A stretch of DNA of 64,000 bases. It comes from Riptortus pedestris. Lineage: Eukaryota; Arthropoda; Insecta; Hemiptera; Alydidae. Shown here piece after piece: positions 31,790 to 42,899 of this stretch. Within the stretch, counting starts at the first letter, position 1; every line of letters starts with the position of its first letter. The stretch covers positions 92,823,501 to 92,887,500 of the forward strand of contig CM032233.1 of NCBI GenBank assembly GCA_019009955.1, in the 5' to 3' direction. Made by a program: the position numbers and the translations under genes. Below the pieces are notes generated by a model that saw only the letters and a program-made list of their open reading frames with translations, was not told the DNA's origin and did no database searches.

Positions 31790-32075
31790 AATTTTATATT
31801 CTTCATAGTTTTATGGCAAGGGACACCAATAAAAAACATTTTCTCCCACGAACTTTATTCTTTCTGCCCTACATGTTTCGTTGTTTACATACCACCTCTT
31901 CAGGGACATCCCTTTAATAATATCATCTCAAGGTATAGACAATGAAAAGGTGGTATGTAAACCTAGAAACGTGTAGGGCAGTATGAATATAGTTTGAGCG
32001 GGAAAATGTTTTTATTGGTGATCCGTGCTATAGAACTATGACGAATATATAAAAATATTCGGTGTACATGTGGAA
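31790..32075. mobile_element. foldback built from a retroelement-like terminus
   Basis: 'TTCATAGTTTTATGGCAAGG', 'CACCAATAAAAAACATTTTC', 'TCTGCCCTACATGTTTCG' and 'TACATACCACCTCTT' reappear in reverse from 31948 ('AGGTGGTATGTAAAC', 'GAAACGTGTAGGGCAG', 'GAAAATGTTTTTATTGGTG', 'TATAGAACTATGACGAATAT'). Arms are about 115 bp with about a 45-bp spacer. A related single arm is at 45303-45400 and a weaker one at 32225-32310. Confidence 0.8.
31875..31903 (-). ncRNA. hammerhead-like core in the foldback arm
   Basis: On the minus strand: CTGAAGA, a purine, a stem-loop with weakly paired sides, then CGAAAC. This is the order of a hammerhead ribozyme core (CUGANGA - stem II - GAAA), but with one extra base before stem II. 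It could instead be a conserved 3' structural motif of a retroelement. Confidence 0.3.
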
Positions 32076-32224
32076 CGACGGAGAGTAAATTTACTAGCCT
32101 GGGTTTACTGCTGTTAATCATAAATCACCATCCAGTCGACAAGGATTCGAGAAGAGTTAGTTTACCGAGTATATGGCCAACGGTCAATATAAATAAAAAT
32201 TCATATGATTAATACAATCGTTTT

Positions 32225-32310
32225 ATTTACCTAATAGTTTGGCACAACTACATTTCGTGGTACAACCCTTCTACAACTGTTGCATATGGCGGTCATATCA
32301 GCTGACTACA
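32225..32310 (-). repeat. diverged copy of the retroelement-like terminus
   Basis: The minus strand reads 'TGTAGAAGGGTTGTACCACG', AAATGTAGTTGTGCC and AATAAAACG, with the same order of elements as 45303-45400 and 31855-31910 (AGAAG/AGAGG, stem, CGAAA, ATGTAG, AATAAA). Confidence 0.45.
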
Positions 32311-32334
32311 AACGATTCGTCAAAAAGTAAAAAA

Positions 32335-32548
32335 TAAAAAAATCCCGCCACGTACGAGCTGCGTAAACTAAGCAGATTTCCCACGTACTAGTATAACACA
32401 TTAGTGATCTCATCAAACCAGATAATCAGATTGAAAACCAGTAAATACTCGTTTAATATTCCAGTTACGATAAAATGTATAGAACAGAAATGGTTGAGCA
32501 TCAACAGTTTAACAAGATAGGTTCTATAACATTTTTTGTACCGACTCG
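32335..32548 (-). mobile_element. family A 3' part, minus strand
   Basis: ATCCCGCCACGTACGAGCTG, 'GCGTAAACTAAGCAGATTTC' and a long-variant body module, cut at 'TTTTTTGTACCGACTCG' and joined to a plus-strand body. Confidence 0.8.
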
Positions 32549-32928
32549 AATCAAATTCATCAACGGCTGAATACAGCCCTGAGAGAAGGGTGTTTAGAGG
32601 AGTGGAATTTCGAAATATCTCTTTTATTATGCGTCGGATCGAAAAATTGTATGCTATCTTATTGCAAATGTAATGTTCTATAAATTTTGTTATGTACGTT
32701 TTTTCACGATCTTCATTACTAACCTAGATATTTACATTTTTTTTAGTTTTCGGCCTTCAGTAAACCACCACTCCTACTCTTGTCATATTGACAATTAGCT
32801 TTTATATTATGAAGTATTTTATTTGAAGCCTCTGGTTCTCATTGAAATTTTGCATTTTGAGATAAATGTAAATACGTGACGCACATGGGAAATATGTTTA
32901 GTTAACGCAGCCCCTTCGTGACGGACTT
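32549..32928 (+). mobile_element. family A body and 3' end, plus strand
   Basis: 'ATCAACGGCTGAATACAGCC', 'ATTATGCGTCGGATCGAAAA', 'GTAAACCACCACTCCTACTC', then CACATGGGAAATATGTTTAG, CGCAGCCCCTTCGTGACGG and ACTTT. Together with the preceding fragment it forms a unit whose two outer ends are both 3' ends. Confidence 0.85.
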
Positions 32929-33233
32929 TAAAAAAATTAGCTGAGATTTTTGAAAGTTGAGCAGGCATCCCAATGTAAATCTTTTCGAAATCTAAGTATT
33001 TAATTATTATATTTATATTCTTTCATTATAAGATCTTCTTGGGCATATAATAAGGCACAAAAATTTCGTCAATAATATATTTGAAGGTGAGGTCCTTGGG
33101 GATAGGGGAAGAGGGAGGTCTATAGACATATACCATATTCAAAAGACCTAGGCTAGGTGAATGCGTGGGCCCTGACACCTCCTCGCCCATCCCCACCCTA
33201 TCTCCATTTTCCTTCCAACACATCTCTTCATTT
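32929..33233. other. unassigned sequence
   Basis: No feature is recognised; it ends at a family A 5' terminus. Confidence 0.4.
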
Positions 33234-33352
33234 TAGCAGATTTCCCTCAAGGGAAATCAGCTATTGGGGTCGTACACATGACGCGATTTTCGAAAACTTT
33301 CTTCAAATGTCCATCGATCCTACCCAGGAGATGACGAAAATGAAGTCCGTTC

Positions 33353-33430
<78 letters not shown>

Positions 33431-33625
33431 CTGTTACCGCTCTAGCGGTCGCAATTTTTGTTTTATCGTTACCAAACTTGATATATAATCGTTTTATACC
33501 AAAAGAAAGACCAAGTTCGTTAGTGGCTAAAATCGGACCAGGGGGAGGGGGGGTTTAAAGGAGGAGAATTTCGAAAATTCTTAATACCTTCGTTATTATG
33601 CGTCCTATCGAAAAGTTGTATTCAT
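33234..33625 (+). mobile_element. family A element, 5' half
   Basis: TAGCAGATTTCCCTCAAGGG, a complete leader, a long (TA)n at 33357-33426, TTTGTCTGTTACCGCTCTAG and the body to 'ATGCGTCCTATCGAAAAGTT'. Unrelated sequence replaces the body until the 3' end at 34105-34146, so the copy is probably split. Confidence 0.9.
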
Positions 33626-34104
33626 TTCCTATTGATCATCCACCAACTATGATCATCACCAATTTTTTTTATTTATTTTTCTTTTATGATCACTTAGCTA
33701 TTACACTTTTGTTATTTGTCATTGCGTTTTGGTATTTGTTATTTTTACTTGTTGTTAAGGTATTTGTTATTGTTACTTGTTGTTAAGGTATTTGTTATTG
33801 TTACTTGTTGTTAAGGTATTTGTTATTGTTACTCGTTGTTAAGGTATTTGTTATTCTTACTTGTTGTAATCCCTTATACATTTTACTTATGTTATTTAAC
33901 TTTGTACAATTTCTGACTTTCGAAAGGGCAAATCCCCTTCGATGTGGAGTCCATGAATAAATAAGTAAATAAAATTTGAATCTGGTCAAGCTAAAGTCTT
34001 ATGGAATTTTGGCAATATGCGATGAGCAGTTTCTGAAAAAACAAAACAGAATAGCCGCACTAGAAGATCTAAAGACTGCTATTTAGATCGTGATGAAGGA
34101 TTTT
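33626..34104 (+). repeat. insertion-like segment with a 28-bp minisatellite
   Basis: About five units of GGTATTTGTTATTGTTACTT plus GTTGTTAA lie at 33731-33870. 'CCCTTCGATGTGGAGTCCAT' followed by GAATAAATAAGTAAATAAA (33936-33972) looks like a LINE-type 3' end with a simple tail. The segment sits between the 5' half and the 3' end of one family A copy. Confidence 0.6.
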
Positions 34105-34146
34105 AAGATTTTCCTTAGCTTAGACAGCCCCTGCGTGACGGACTTT
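34105..34146 (+). mobile_element. family A 3' terminus
   Basis: TTAGACAGCCCCTGCGTGAC then GGACTTT, followed by T. It probably belongs to the copy starting at 33234. Confidence 0.8.
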
Positions 34147-34555
34147 TCCGTTTAGGGAATCAGCCCTGACTTTTTACTAGGTATAAATTTTTCGCCGGCG
34201 AGTAGAGAGTGGTGTGGTGTGGGGGTGTGAAACAGGGGGTGATGTGGACTACAAGGTAAGCAGGGGTGGGAGGCGGGGCTGGGGCCGGGGGATTTATTAT
34301 CAGGGGCTCCCCTCCCCCTCCTGACGCGGGACAGTTTATTGCCCTTAGGATCAGCAGCAATTAACGGCTTGATATCTTTATAAGCCAGCTGAGGCAAAGA
34401 TAGCTACTACTTACTCCCTAACCTACAATCTCTCCCGGCGACACATCCTTCCACCGCCCATACGAACTTTGATATCTTTAAAACATACTGCTAAAAGTAG
34501 ATAAACGCTTTCAGAAAAATACCAGGAACTTTCCTGATCATTTTTAATATGCTTA
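34147..34555. other. unassigned, GC-rich block
   Basis: 34195-34330 is strikingly G-rich for this window (many GGGG runs) and also contains GCCGGCG and GACGCGGG. The minus-strand open stretches here give proline-rich peptides I do not recognise. Confidence 0.35.
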
Positions 34556-34559
34556 TTTT

Positions 34560-34670
34560 ATCAGATTTTTCTTTAGAGAAATCATCAAATGAGGTTGTAC
34601 TAATGAAGCTATTTTTGACAGATTTCTTAAAATGTCTAATGACCCTCCAGGAAATGGTGAAAATGAGAAC

Positions 34671-34707
<37 letters not shown>
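34560..34707 (+). mobile_element. decayed family A leader with (TA)n
   Basis: 'TCAGATTTTTCTTTAGAGAA', 'ATGAGGTTGTACTAATG', 'ATGGTGAAAATGAGAAC' and (TA)n at 34677-34706. No body follows. Confidence 0.7.
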
Positions 34708-34710
<3 letters not shown>

Positions 34711-34834
34711 TTATTTTGGTGAATGGTCATTCAGATATTTAAATTTCAGTTTTTAAAATTCTTTATATTTACAATAATATATTCCCCAACACTATTAGGG
34801 CTTATTTATTTCTTTTTTACCAAAGGTTTTTTGG

Positions 34835-35235
34835 TAACTGTGTAATGAATCAGAATCAGTTTTATCTCAATCACTCAAATTTTAGTAATCCAAGAACAAA
34901 CGAAGGGGGAGGGGCAACAGAACGTATTTACATATATCTCACAAAGTAAAAGTTCATCGAAAACAATATTTGGTATTTAACCTTGCAATGAAGTGGTTCA
35001 TAAAACAACAGCTTATTGTTAATATGACACGAGAAAAAGTGGGGGTTTGCTGAAGGCTCAAAACTGAAAAATGCAGATATCTAGGTTAATATTCAAGATA
35101 GAGAATAAATGTAAATAACAATATTTATAGTACATTTATTTTGCAAGAAGATACAATTTCTATAAAAAATCCTTTTTACATAAAACGTTTAAATATCGAG
35201 TTCGGTAACGATCAAACAAAAATTGCGACCGCTAG
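34835..35235 (-). mobile_element. family A long-variant body fragment
   Basis: 'AATGAATCAGAATCAGTTTT', 'GGCAACAGAACGTATTTACA', 'AAAAAGTGGGGGTTTGCTGA', 'ATATCGAGTTCGGTAACGAT' and TTGCGACCGCTAGGG. The two termini and the (TA)n are missing. Confidence 0.85.
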
Positions 35236-35249
35236 GGTTGGCAAGCCAA

Positions 35250-35976
35250 CCTTGCAGCACTGAATAGATAGATAGGCCGGAAACAATTAATGAAATATAT
35301 CTGAATATAACATTAATTTTTGGAAAAAATTACTAAAGCTAGTACAATGAATCAGAATCATTTTTATCTCAGTCGCTTAAATTTTAGTAACGAGAGTAAA
35401 AAAGGGGAGATCAACAAAACGTATTTGCATATATCTCACAAAGTAGAAGTTTAATGATAGCTATATTCCTAATTGATCCTTGTAATGTAGAGGTTCATGA
35501 TATAACAACTTATTATGAATATAACATTAGTAGGAGTGGGGGTTTACTGAAAGCGGAAAACTACAAAATCCAAATATCTCGGTTAATATTCAGGATACAG
35601 AAAATATGTATAGAAAAATATTTATAGATCATTCAATTTTCCATAAGATTGGTTCTCTACACTTTTTCCATCCGACGTATAGTAACGGAGATATTCCGAA
35701 TTTTCAAAATTCCCTCCCTCTAACCCCCCCCCCCTCTCCCACTAGTCCGATTTCAGCAATTAACGAACTTTACCTTCCTTTTTACATAAAAGGATTAACT
35801 ATGTAGTTTGGTAACGATTACACAAACGACCGCTAGAGCGTTAACAGCAAATATATATATAGTTTTGATAGTTTTCGTCATCTCCTGGGTAGGATCGATG
35901 GACATTTGATGAAATTTTTGAAAATGCGTCATGAGCACGACCTCAATAGCTGATTTCCCTTCGGGGAAATCTGCTA
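35250..35976 (-). mobile_element. family A element, long variant lacking its 3' end
   Basis: Follows the previous copy in the same orientation and contains the same long-variant blocks. The (TA)n is very short (35851-35860). The leader ends 'GCTGATTTCCCTTCGGGGAA', ATCTGCTA. Confidence 0.88.
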
Positions 35977-36535
35977 AAAAATATGTATTTACCTTCACCA
36001 GTTATCACATTACCTACGTGATAACTGACATTACATTTTGAGGGGCACTGAATTTATTTCATGCCTTTCAACGAAGAGTAGCTCGACCGTAATGATGTAC
36101 GTTGTGTGGAGTAAATTGCTCAGGCTTCACCTTTCTATTTACGTGGAGAGTATTGTTTTGAGTGTAAGGCTGGGTCATTAGAAGATATCTTGATGGGGAG
36201 GAGCTGATGGGTGGGGAGCATGTTTGTCCTAGATGCCCCTAGCCCGAGGAGCGGATCGGCGGAATGTCTGGACATTAGTCCCATTGAGGAAAGTAGTTGA
36301 ACAGCCCATTTCTCCTGAGTACCTCAGCAGTAAGCATGCTTCCCTTACAGCACAGACTCCAAATAGCCCTGGCCAGCCTTGCTCAGACCTACAAAAGCTC
36401 TCACTCCCTTTATAGGAAGAAAGCACGCTCTCAGCTTCACTCACTCCTTGCTACGCGCTCATTTACGCCAAATTTCCACCCAGTAGCCTCATATCAGAAC
36501 TTTACAATATTTCAAATAATATATTTTAGAATACA
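35977..36535. other. unassigned, moderately GC-rich unique block
   Basis: 36180-36480 is repeat-free with open stretches on both strands (36229-36444 minus, 36297-36563 plus). Their peptides are not recognised and neither has clear coding support. Confidence 0.35.
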
Positions 36536-36915
36536 AAAGTCGGTCATGCAGGGGCTACGTTAACTAAGCAGATTTCCCACGTGCGCCACTTATTTGCAAT
36601 TATTTATGGTATTTAAGCTTCAAATAAAGTGTTTCATAACATAATAGAATATTGTTAATATAAAATGAGTAGGAGTGGGGCTTTACTGAAGACTGAAAAC
36701 TAAAAGATGCAAATATCTCAGTTAATAATCAAGATAGTGAACAAATGTACATAACAACATTTATAGAAAATTACATTTTCAATAAGATTGGTTCTATAGA
36801 ATTTTTCGAGCCGTTAACGAACTTGATCTTTCTTTTTGTATAAAACGATTATATATCAAGTTTCGTAACGATGAGACAAAAATTGCGACCGCTAGAGCGG
36901 TAACAGACAAATATG

Positions 36916-36981
<66 letters not shown>

Positions 36982-37105
36982 ATTTTGAACGGAACTCATT
37001 TTCGTCATCTCCTGGGTAGGATCGATGGACATTTGAAGAAAAATTTCGAAAATCGCGTCATGAGTACGACCTCAATAGCTGATTTCCCTTAAGGGAAATC
37101 AGGTA
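36536..37105 (-). mobile_element. family A element, complete with a short internal deletion
   Basis: AAAGTCGGTCATGCAGGGGC, CAGATTTCCCACGTGCGCC, 'GAGTAGGAGTGGGGCTTTAC' and GAATTTTTCGAGCCG joined directly to TTAACGAACTTG (the G-rich box is deleted). (TA)n at 36924-36979, then a full leader ending TTCCCTTAAGGGAAATCAGG and TA. Confidence 0.9.
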
Positions 37106-37214
37106 AAATGATGATCTTCGAATTCCTTGCTCTCTTTGAGAAATATCTACAATACACATCCCATACAAAAAAAGTCCATCCAAACGGTAATGAGAAATAT
37201 TTCACTCAATATTA

Positions 37215-37996
37215 TACACCTCTAAACGGAAAGCACTGAATTGTAAACAAACAGGTCTGCCAACCACTCAGAGCTGACCAGATAGATAGAAATATTCTTC
37301 ACCCGAAAGAAAAACAATTACTGAAATATATCTGAATATAACATATTATTGAAAACTATTAATTATATCTAGTAATGTAATCTATAATGAATCAGAATAT
37401 TTCTATCTCAATCACTCAAATTCTAGTAGTCCAAGAGCTAAAGAAGGAGGGGGGGGGGGTCAACAATATGTATTTGCATATATCTCACAAAAAAGTAGCT
37501 TACACCAGTCTCTACTCCAATTTCACCTGACCCGAACAGTTACGGAAACGGCCGAACTATCTATCAGTGGAATCGCAATAACAGAACCGACAATAGCCGA
37601 ATAAGAAAACTGCCAATATCTCGGTTAATAATCAAGATAGAGAATAAATGTATATAACAATATTTATATTACACTTAATTGGTAATAAGATAATTAAATA
37701 CAAGTTTTCGGTCCGACGAATAGTAACAGAGATATATCGAATTTTCGGAAATCCCACCTCCTAAATGTCCGATTTCAGCTCTTAACGAACTTGATCATTC
37801 GTTTTGCATAAAACGATTAAATATCGAGTTTGGTAACGATCGAACAAAAATTACGACCACTAGAGCGGTAACAGGCAATTATATAAATATACAATTTTGA
37901 ACGGACCTCATTTTCGTCATCTCCTGGGTAGGATTGATAGACATTTGAAGACATTTTTTGAAAATCGCGTCATGAGTACGACCTCCATAGCTGAGT
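37215..37996 (-). mobile_element. family A mosaic of long and short variants
   Basis: It begins inside the long-variant tail ('GTAAACAAACAGGTCTGCCA', 'GAAAAACAATTACTGAAATA'). At about 37499 it switches to the short-variant block ('CCGAACAGTTACGGAAACGG', 'CCGAATAAG'). It then continues through the common body, a minimal TA tract and a leader truncated at 'GACCTCCATAGCTGAG'. Confidence 0.85.
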
Positions 37997-39204
37997 ATGG
38001 CGGAGAGAGGGTTTAGAGAAAACGAAAAAAAAAATGTTCTCCGTACGTATTAAAGATACAGAAAATTATGATTGGATCTTATTTATCAAGCTATGATCTT
38101 TAATTAATTTTAATGAATTTATCGATTCGATGGATACAAACGGAGATATCGTACATCACTTCTAAATAAAATAATTTAAAATTACGTGCAACCCAACTTG
38201 TTGTTTATTTAATTTAAAAGCAGTCAAGGAAGTCAAGTGGTTGGGCTAATATTTAAGATTTGCTATTGATTTCACTTAAATTATAAGGATTAAAGTCCAA
38301 GTGTTCAATTAAAATTTACCGAGTGTTCCCTTGCCAAATACGTCAGGTAACCCCTTCGTTAATCAAATCCTCTTTGGCGTTCGGATTCATTCTTTTAATT
38401 TAATTAAATATTCTTCATTCAAGTACTTTTTTCTTCGTTTTTTTTTCCTTTGCTTTGTAATACAGCTTTCTCATTTTATAAATTCAGTCAATTATATTAT
38501 TTCAATTTCAATAATTATAATAATTAACAAAATACCTTTTTTATCAACGTGTCTGAATGACTCTCCATTAGCTTTTCAGCATTTGGCCAAATATTATCAC
38601 TTTCCATGTGACACTGTACCTATACTTATCAGGTGCAAATCGAAATTTTAAGTGCATATTTCGATTTGCATATCCCCTGTAAGTTATGAGTTTATTCTTC
38701 CTGTCGTAGATAGTGGTGATCTTTGTCCGATGGTACCAATCGTAAAGTTGAAGTGATGGTAGAATAATAGAGTAACCCGATTAATTTTAATTTTGTTTTA
38801 TATAGAAATTGGGTCAATCCATATGAAGCGGTACAAACCAATTAAATATCATGCTTGACCATATTTTTATATTTTTTTTACTACATAAATAGATAGTTCA
38901 AAACCGATTTTAAAGAAAGTTATCTTCTACCTTTTATGAGCGACGGCCATTTTTATTAAGAAAAGCACAGAAGTTTTTCGCTTTGAATACGTTAGCGTTA
39001 AATTCATCGTCATCTCTGGACTGGATGATGATGATACAACATTGAAACCGGCATCATTTGTTTCAGAACGTTTTCTTCTACAATATTGTTTCATAGCCAC
39101 GATCCTCTAAACGCAAAGTTTACCAGTCAGAATAGTCTCCAAGGGTTGAAAATTCAGAAATTTTGCAATTTAGAAACTAAAAAAAAATAAATTAAATTAA
39201 ATTA
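37997..39204. other. unassigned region with a faint family A trace at its start
   Basis: 38090-38160 has weak family A body similarity ('ATCGATTCGATGGATACAAA', CGGAGATATC). The plus-strand open stretch 38331-38651 encodes a 106-residue hydrophobic, isoleucine/phenylalanine-rich peptide that I do not recognise and regard as probably non-coding. Confidence 0.35.
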
Positions 39205-39358
39205 TTTATTAATGCCCACGTTTTGCAACTAAGGCTAATTAGGACGGGTTATCTACAGGTTACCACCCTTTTCTAGCAAGGGTGGGACTAAGGATTTTAT
39301 TTAGTGAGCTAAATAAATTCCTATTGTCCAGGGCGGGAATCGAACTCGCCACTCCAGA
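39205..39358 (-). mobile_element. SINE copy 2, truncated in its tRNA-like head
   Basis: Same blocks and orientation as 24210-24432: 'CCCACGTTTTGCAACTAAGG', 'GGTTACCACCC', 'AAGGGTGGGACTAAGGATTT', then GCGGGAATCGAACTCGCCAC, a better B-box match (GAGTTCGATTCCC on the minus strand) than in copy 1. The A-box part is missing. Confidence 0.75.
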
Positions 39359-39814
39359 AAAAAAATATGAACGAGTGATTTACCAGAGTTCTCGAGTGAT
39401 TTTCTTTGTAGTAAGACAACTTAAATAACTCACATTTTATTGGCTAATTTCTTAAATTTGGAATTTTTAAATTTTTGTAGAGCTTGAGATTGTATACCTC
39501 AGATGAGACGAGATATAAAACCAAGATTTTCACAGACTATTTGCCCTGTACGATAGTAGAGAGGAATAAATATTTCAATTTTGATATTCGACACTGAACC
39601 AAGTTATGAATTTTTGAAAATAAGGGAAAACAGGAAATCGTAATGACATTTGATGTAATAAGTTGAGGTCGTTACAAAATTTGTTACTGCCTCAAAATTA
39701 ACGAATTGGAATACAATGTTGGTTTGAATTACTTTTAAACCGTATAGTAACATTATAAAAATAAATTATTTTTTTTTAAACTTATGCCACACTCATTGTT
39801 CAATCAGTATAGTA
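39359..39814. other. unassigned sequence
   Basis: No gene or repeat family is recognised. Confidence 0.4.
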
Positions 39815-40007
39815 CAGGGTGGGCCATAAAGTTGGACGGATTTCAAAAACGCATTACCCGTGACAGGAACGCGGGAGAGGGGTGCGGGTAGCGGGGATAG
39901 GTAGCTTGGTTCTCGGAAATTCAGTCGCCATGGAGCGTTTCACCGGTGAGCAACGTGCGTTCGGTGTAAAGGCGTATTACAAAAATGGCGATTCGTGCAG
40001 ACACCAA
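39815..40007 (+). mobile_element. mariner-like element, 5' end only
   Basis: CAGGGTGGGCCATAAAGTTG follows a TA and is typical of the termini of mariner-like elements with DUF4817-type proteins. An ATG at 39930 opens MERFTGEQRAFGVKAYYKNG and DSCR, the usual N-terminus of such transposases. The frame is cut after about 26 codons by an inverted family B end at about 40008. It is GC-richer than its neighbours. The GC contrast and intact start suggest a fairly young insertion before truncation. Confidence 0.85.
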
Positions 40008-41269
40008 AGAAACAAAATGCAGTTCTGGTGTCTATGACATGTGAAACGAAAAGTTATCGTGAAATTTCGCGAAAAAAATCAATGTACAGACAGAGGTTAC
40101 AATTTTATATATATATAGATATATATATATATAAAATTGTAACCTCTGTCTGTACATGGATTTTTTTCGCGAAATTTCACGATAACTTTTCGTTTTATGC
40201 CCATGTATAGACACCATATCTGCATTTTGTTTCGTATATGTTGTTTTGTTTTGTTTGGTTTGTTTGTTTGTTTGTTTGTTTTGTTTTTGTTTGTTTGTTT
40301 GTTACCTTTCACGCATAAAACTGAATATTGAACTGAATAAACTTATTATATGATATATTGGTATATAATATTACCTACTAAGACTTTGCTTTATTAATTT
40401 TCTCTGAGGCGAACAGGAGTGGGGGTTATAAGGGAAGCCTGAAATTAAAAATAGCGATATTTCATTTTCTATTGGTTTTTCGGCAAATATGCACAAAACA
40501 AGAGTTGTTATTTTGTTATTTAGAGTAACTTTTGTTATATGCACTTTTGTCGTATACCGAAGTTTAAATGCGTTATACGCTAAAAAAATTATAGCGGGAA
40601 TCAACAATATTCTATGCCAAAAAAGACTCAACCGAAATAATTAAAACTCGGTATGTGTATTAGCAGTGAAGCCTTCATTATAATAAGCCATACCAACATT
40701 TCTATGGACGGGCTGGAGTAGGGGTTATAAGGGAAGCCTGAAATTAAAAATAGCGATATTTCGTTTCCTATTAGTTTTTCCGCAAATATAAACATAACAA
40801 AAGTTGTTTATTTTGTTATTTGGAGAAACTTTTGTTTTATACACTTTTGTCGTATACCTAAGTATAATTGAGTTATACGTTAAAACTTTAGCGGGAGCCC
40901 ACAATTTGCTTGGGCACTAACGGCTGAACCGAACTTAACAAAGCTCGGTATGTCAAGTAGCATTAATTCTTCCATGATTATAAGTTATATTTTAAAAATT
41001 CGAACGGGAGGGGGGTTAAAAGGGAGGCCTGAAATAAAAATTCACCATATTTACATGTATAAGAGACGAGAAATATAAAAATATCGAAGACAGTGAAGCC
41101 TTATCGAACAAATATTCTATTATTAGCAAATCCACGGCAACGACGGGTATCAATCCTAAACACTGGGACGGGTAAATGTCAAAATATTGTGCAATGTAAA
41201 GCCTGCTAAAAAATACCATCACCATTCAGCCTCAAATGAATTCCCGGGCGAAGCCGGGTATCTGAGCTA

Positions 41270-41270
<1 letters not shown>
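40008..41270 (+). mobile_element. family B Helitron-like element with duplicated inverted 5' end
   Basis: The true 3' end is intact: TTCCCGGGCGAAGCCGGGT (hairpin), then ATCTGAGCTAG and T, the canonical Helitron hairpin-CTRR-T arrangement. The body has at least three repeats of the module 'CTGAACCGAACTTAAC ... GGGGTTATAAGGGAAGCCTG'. At the 5' side the first about 100 bp occur twice in opposite orientation (40009-40108 and 40131-40233) around a short TA tract, forming a large palindrome. (TTTG)n at 40250-40310. No Rep/helicase frame. Confidence 0.85.
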
Positions 41271-41320
<50 letters not shown>

Positions 41321-41435
41321 TTTTGAACGGACCTCATTTTCGTCATCTCCTATGTAAGATCGATGTACATTTGAGGGCATTTTTCGAAAATTGCTTCATG
41401 AGCACAATCTCAATAGCAGAGGAAATCATCTAAAA
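41271..41435 (-). mobile_element. (TA)n and family A leader, minus strand
   Basis: (TA)n at 41271-41317 starts directly at the CTAG end of the Helitron. A leader follows ('TTGAACGGACCTCATTTTCG', 'TTTTTCGAAAATTGCTTCAT') and ends degraded near 41435. The Helitron therefore terminates inside a family A microsatellite. Confidence 0.88.
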
Positions 41436-41705
41436 GGTGATACCAAAAATAGCTCAAATACCTATGTTAATATTCGATTCAGATAAAATATGTATAAAAC
41501 AACAGTTCTAGAAAATTAAAATTCTAACTAAATTGGCTATATAAAATCTTTCAATCCGTCACTCTAACAACCAAGATATTTTGAATTTTCAAGTACCCCC
41601 TCCTCACGTATGCCCTGACTCCCCAAAGGCCGATTTTAGCTATTACCTTATGTAATGGTTTTTAAGAAATGATTAAATGAGTGCGGTGTTGATCAAATAA
41701 AAAGC
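41436..41705 (-). mobile_element. decayed family A body
   Basis: 'AAATACCTATGTTAATATTC', 'CTTTCAATCCGTCACTCTAA' and 'GGCCGATTTTAGCTATTACC' are distant matches to the body in reverse. Confidence 0.55.
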
Positions 41706-42200
41706 AAGTCGTTTAGTAGGTGAATCTTAAATGCTAACGTCACGCCGAAAATATTTCTACATGTCTCACACAGTGAAAGATGAACCAACTTTTGTGTTAA
41801 GTGGTTCATGATATAGCAGCATTACGTTAGTATGATATGAGTTTGAGTAGAGGTTAAGTGAAGGATGAAAATTTAAAAAATTGGAAAATACCAATTGCAT
41901 ATTTTGGTAATTAACTTAATAACAATTTGAAGTAAGATTTCTGTAAATATGCCAGGCGCTTTAGACTAGGCACGAGCTGACCTGACTAAGAAAACGAAAG
42001 TGAAGAATTCGTTATTTTCCATTATTGGAGCTGTAGGAAGGAATATTGATTTAACGCCAGGTTTCATTCAAGTTTTCTAACTTTTCTCTAGGCATTGTGT
42101 AAATGAAAATGAATGAGCCTTCAAAGCTTTTTGCTTATATAATCTCCCGTTCAGAGTTTTTATTTTTCTTCATGAAAAATGAAAAGTTGAGCTAATCAAC

Positions 42201-42263
<63 letters not shown>

Positions 42264-42654
42264 GAGTGTGTGTGTTATACATGTTCATTACCTCTAACAT
42301 GCTTCATAAGCCAAGAATATTTCTTCCTGCAATGCCACTCTGATGACATTATTTCACCCCTATCATTTAATTCGCCTGTAATAAGAAGCCTACGTATAGT
42401 CAGTATTTCTTTTTTTCTTCTTTTTTTTTTCTTGAGGAAGTCGTTTAAATTTAAACTTCTATGGAGATTAACTGAACATTAAGAACTAACAAATTCAAAC
42501 AACTGGGCTAATATTCAAGTTTAGACAAGATGCACATGACATAAACTGTAGAATATTACTTTCTCAATATGAATGTTTATACATAATTTTCCTATCAACC
42601 TCTTATGACAGTTGTGCTTCGTGTTTTGATTGAAAATAAGACGTTTTGAGATAT
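41706..42654. other. unassigned sequence with (TA)n at 42204-42260
   Basis: No coding feature or clear family A flank beside the microsatellite. T-rich at 42405-42432. Confidence 0.4.
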
Positions 42655-42835
42655 ATTGCTTATGTACGATGAGTAGGAATTGAAGGTAAGGCTAAAAACT
42701 AGCAAATACAAATATCTTGGTTAACATTCGATTCAGAAAAATAGTGTATAGAACAAAAGTTGTGTAAAATAACAGGTTTTCCAATCTCCATTATTCTTAG
42801 TCTGATCAAAAATGTAATCATACTTCTTGATAATG
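42655..42835 (-). mobile_element. decayed family A body
   Basis: 'GATGAGTAGGAATTGAAGGT', 'AAATACAAATATCTTGGTTA' and 'AGAACAAAAGTTGTGTAAAA' match the reverse body; the ends are lost. Confidence 0.55.
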
Positions 42836-42899
42836 TAATGTACATTAAATTGCTTTTTATGAATCTTTATTTTTCAAATAAGAATATGGACTATTTCTT

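Noticed and set aside
33157..33558. 133-codon plus-strand open frame
   Set aside because: It runs through the family A leader, the (TA)n and the body start, so it is repeat sequence rather than a gene.
38331..38651. 106-codon hydrophobic open frame that might be a small membrane protein
   Set aside because: The composition follows the AT-rich DNA (Ile, Phe, Asn, Lys). There is no family resemblance and no other coding support.
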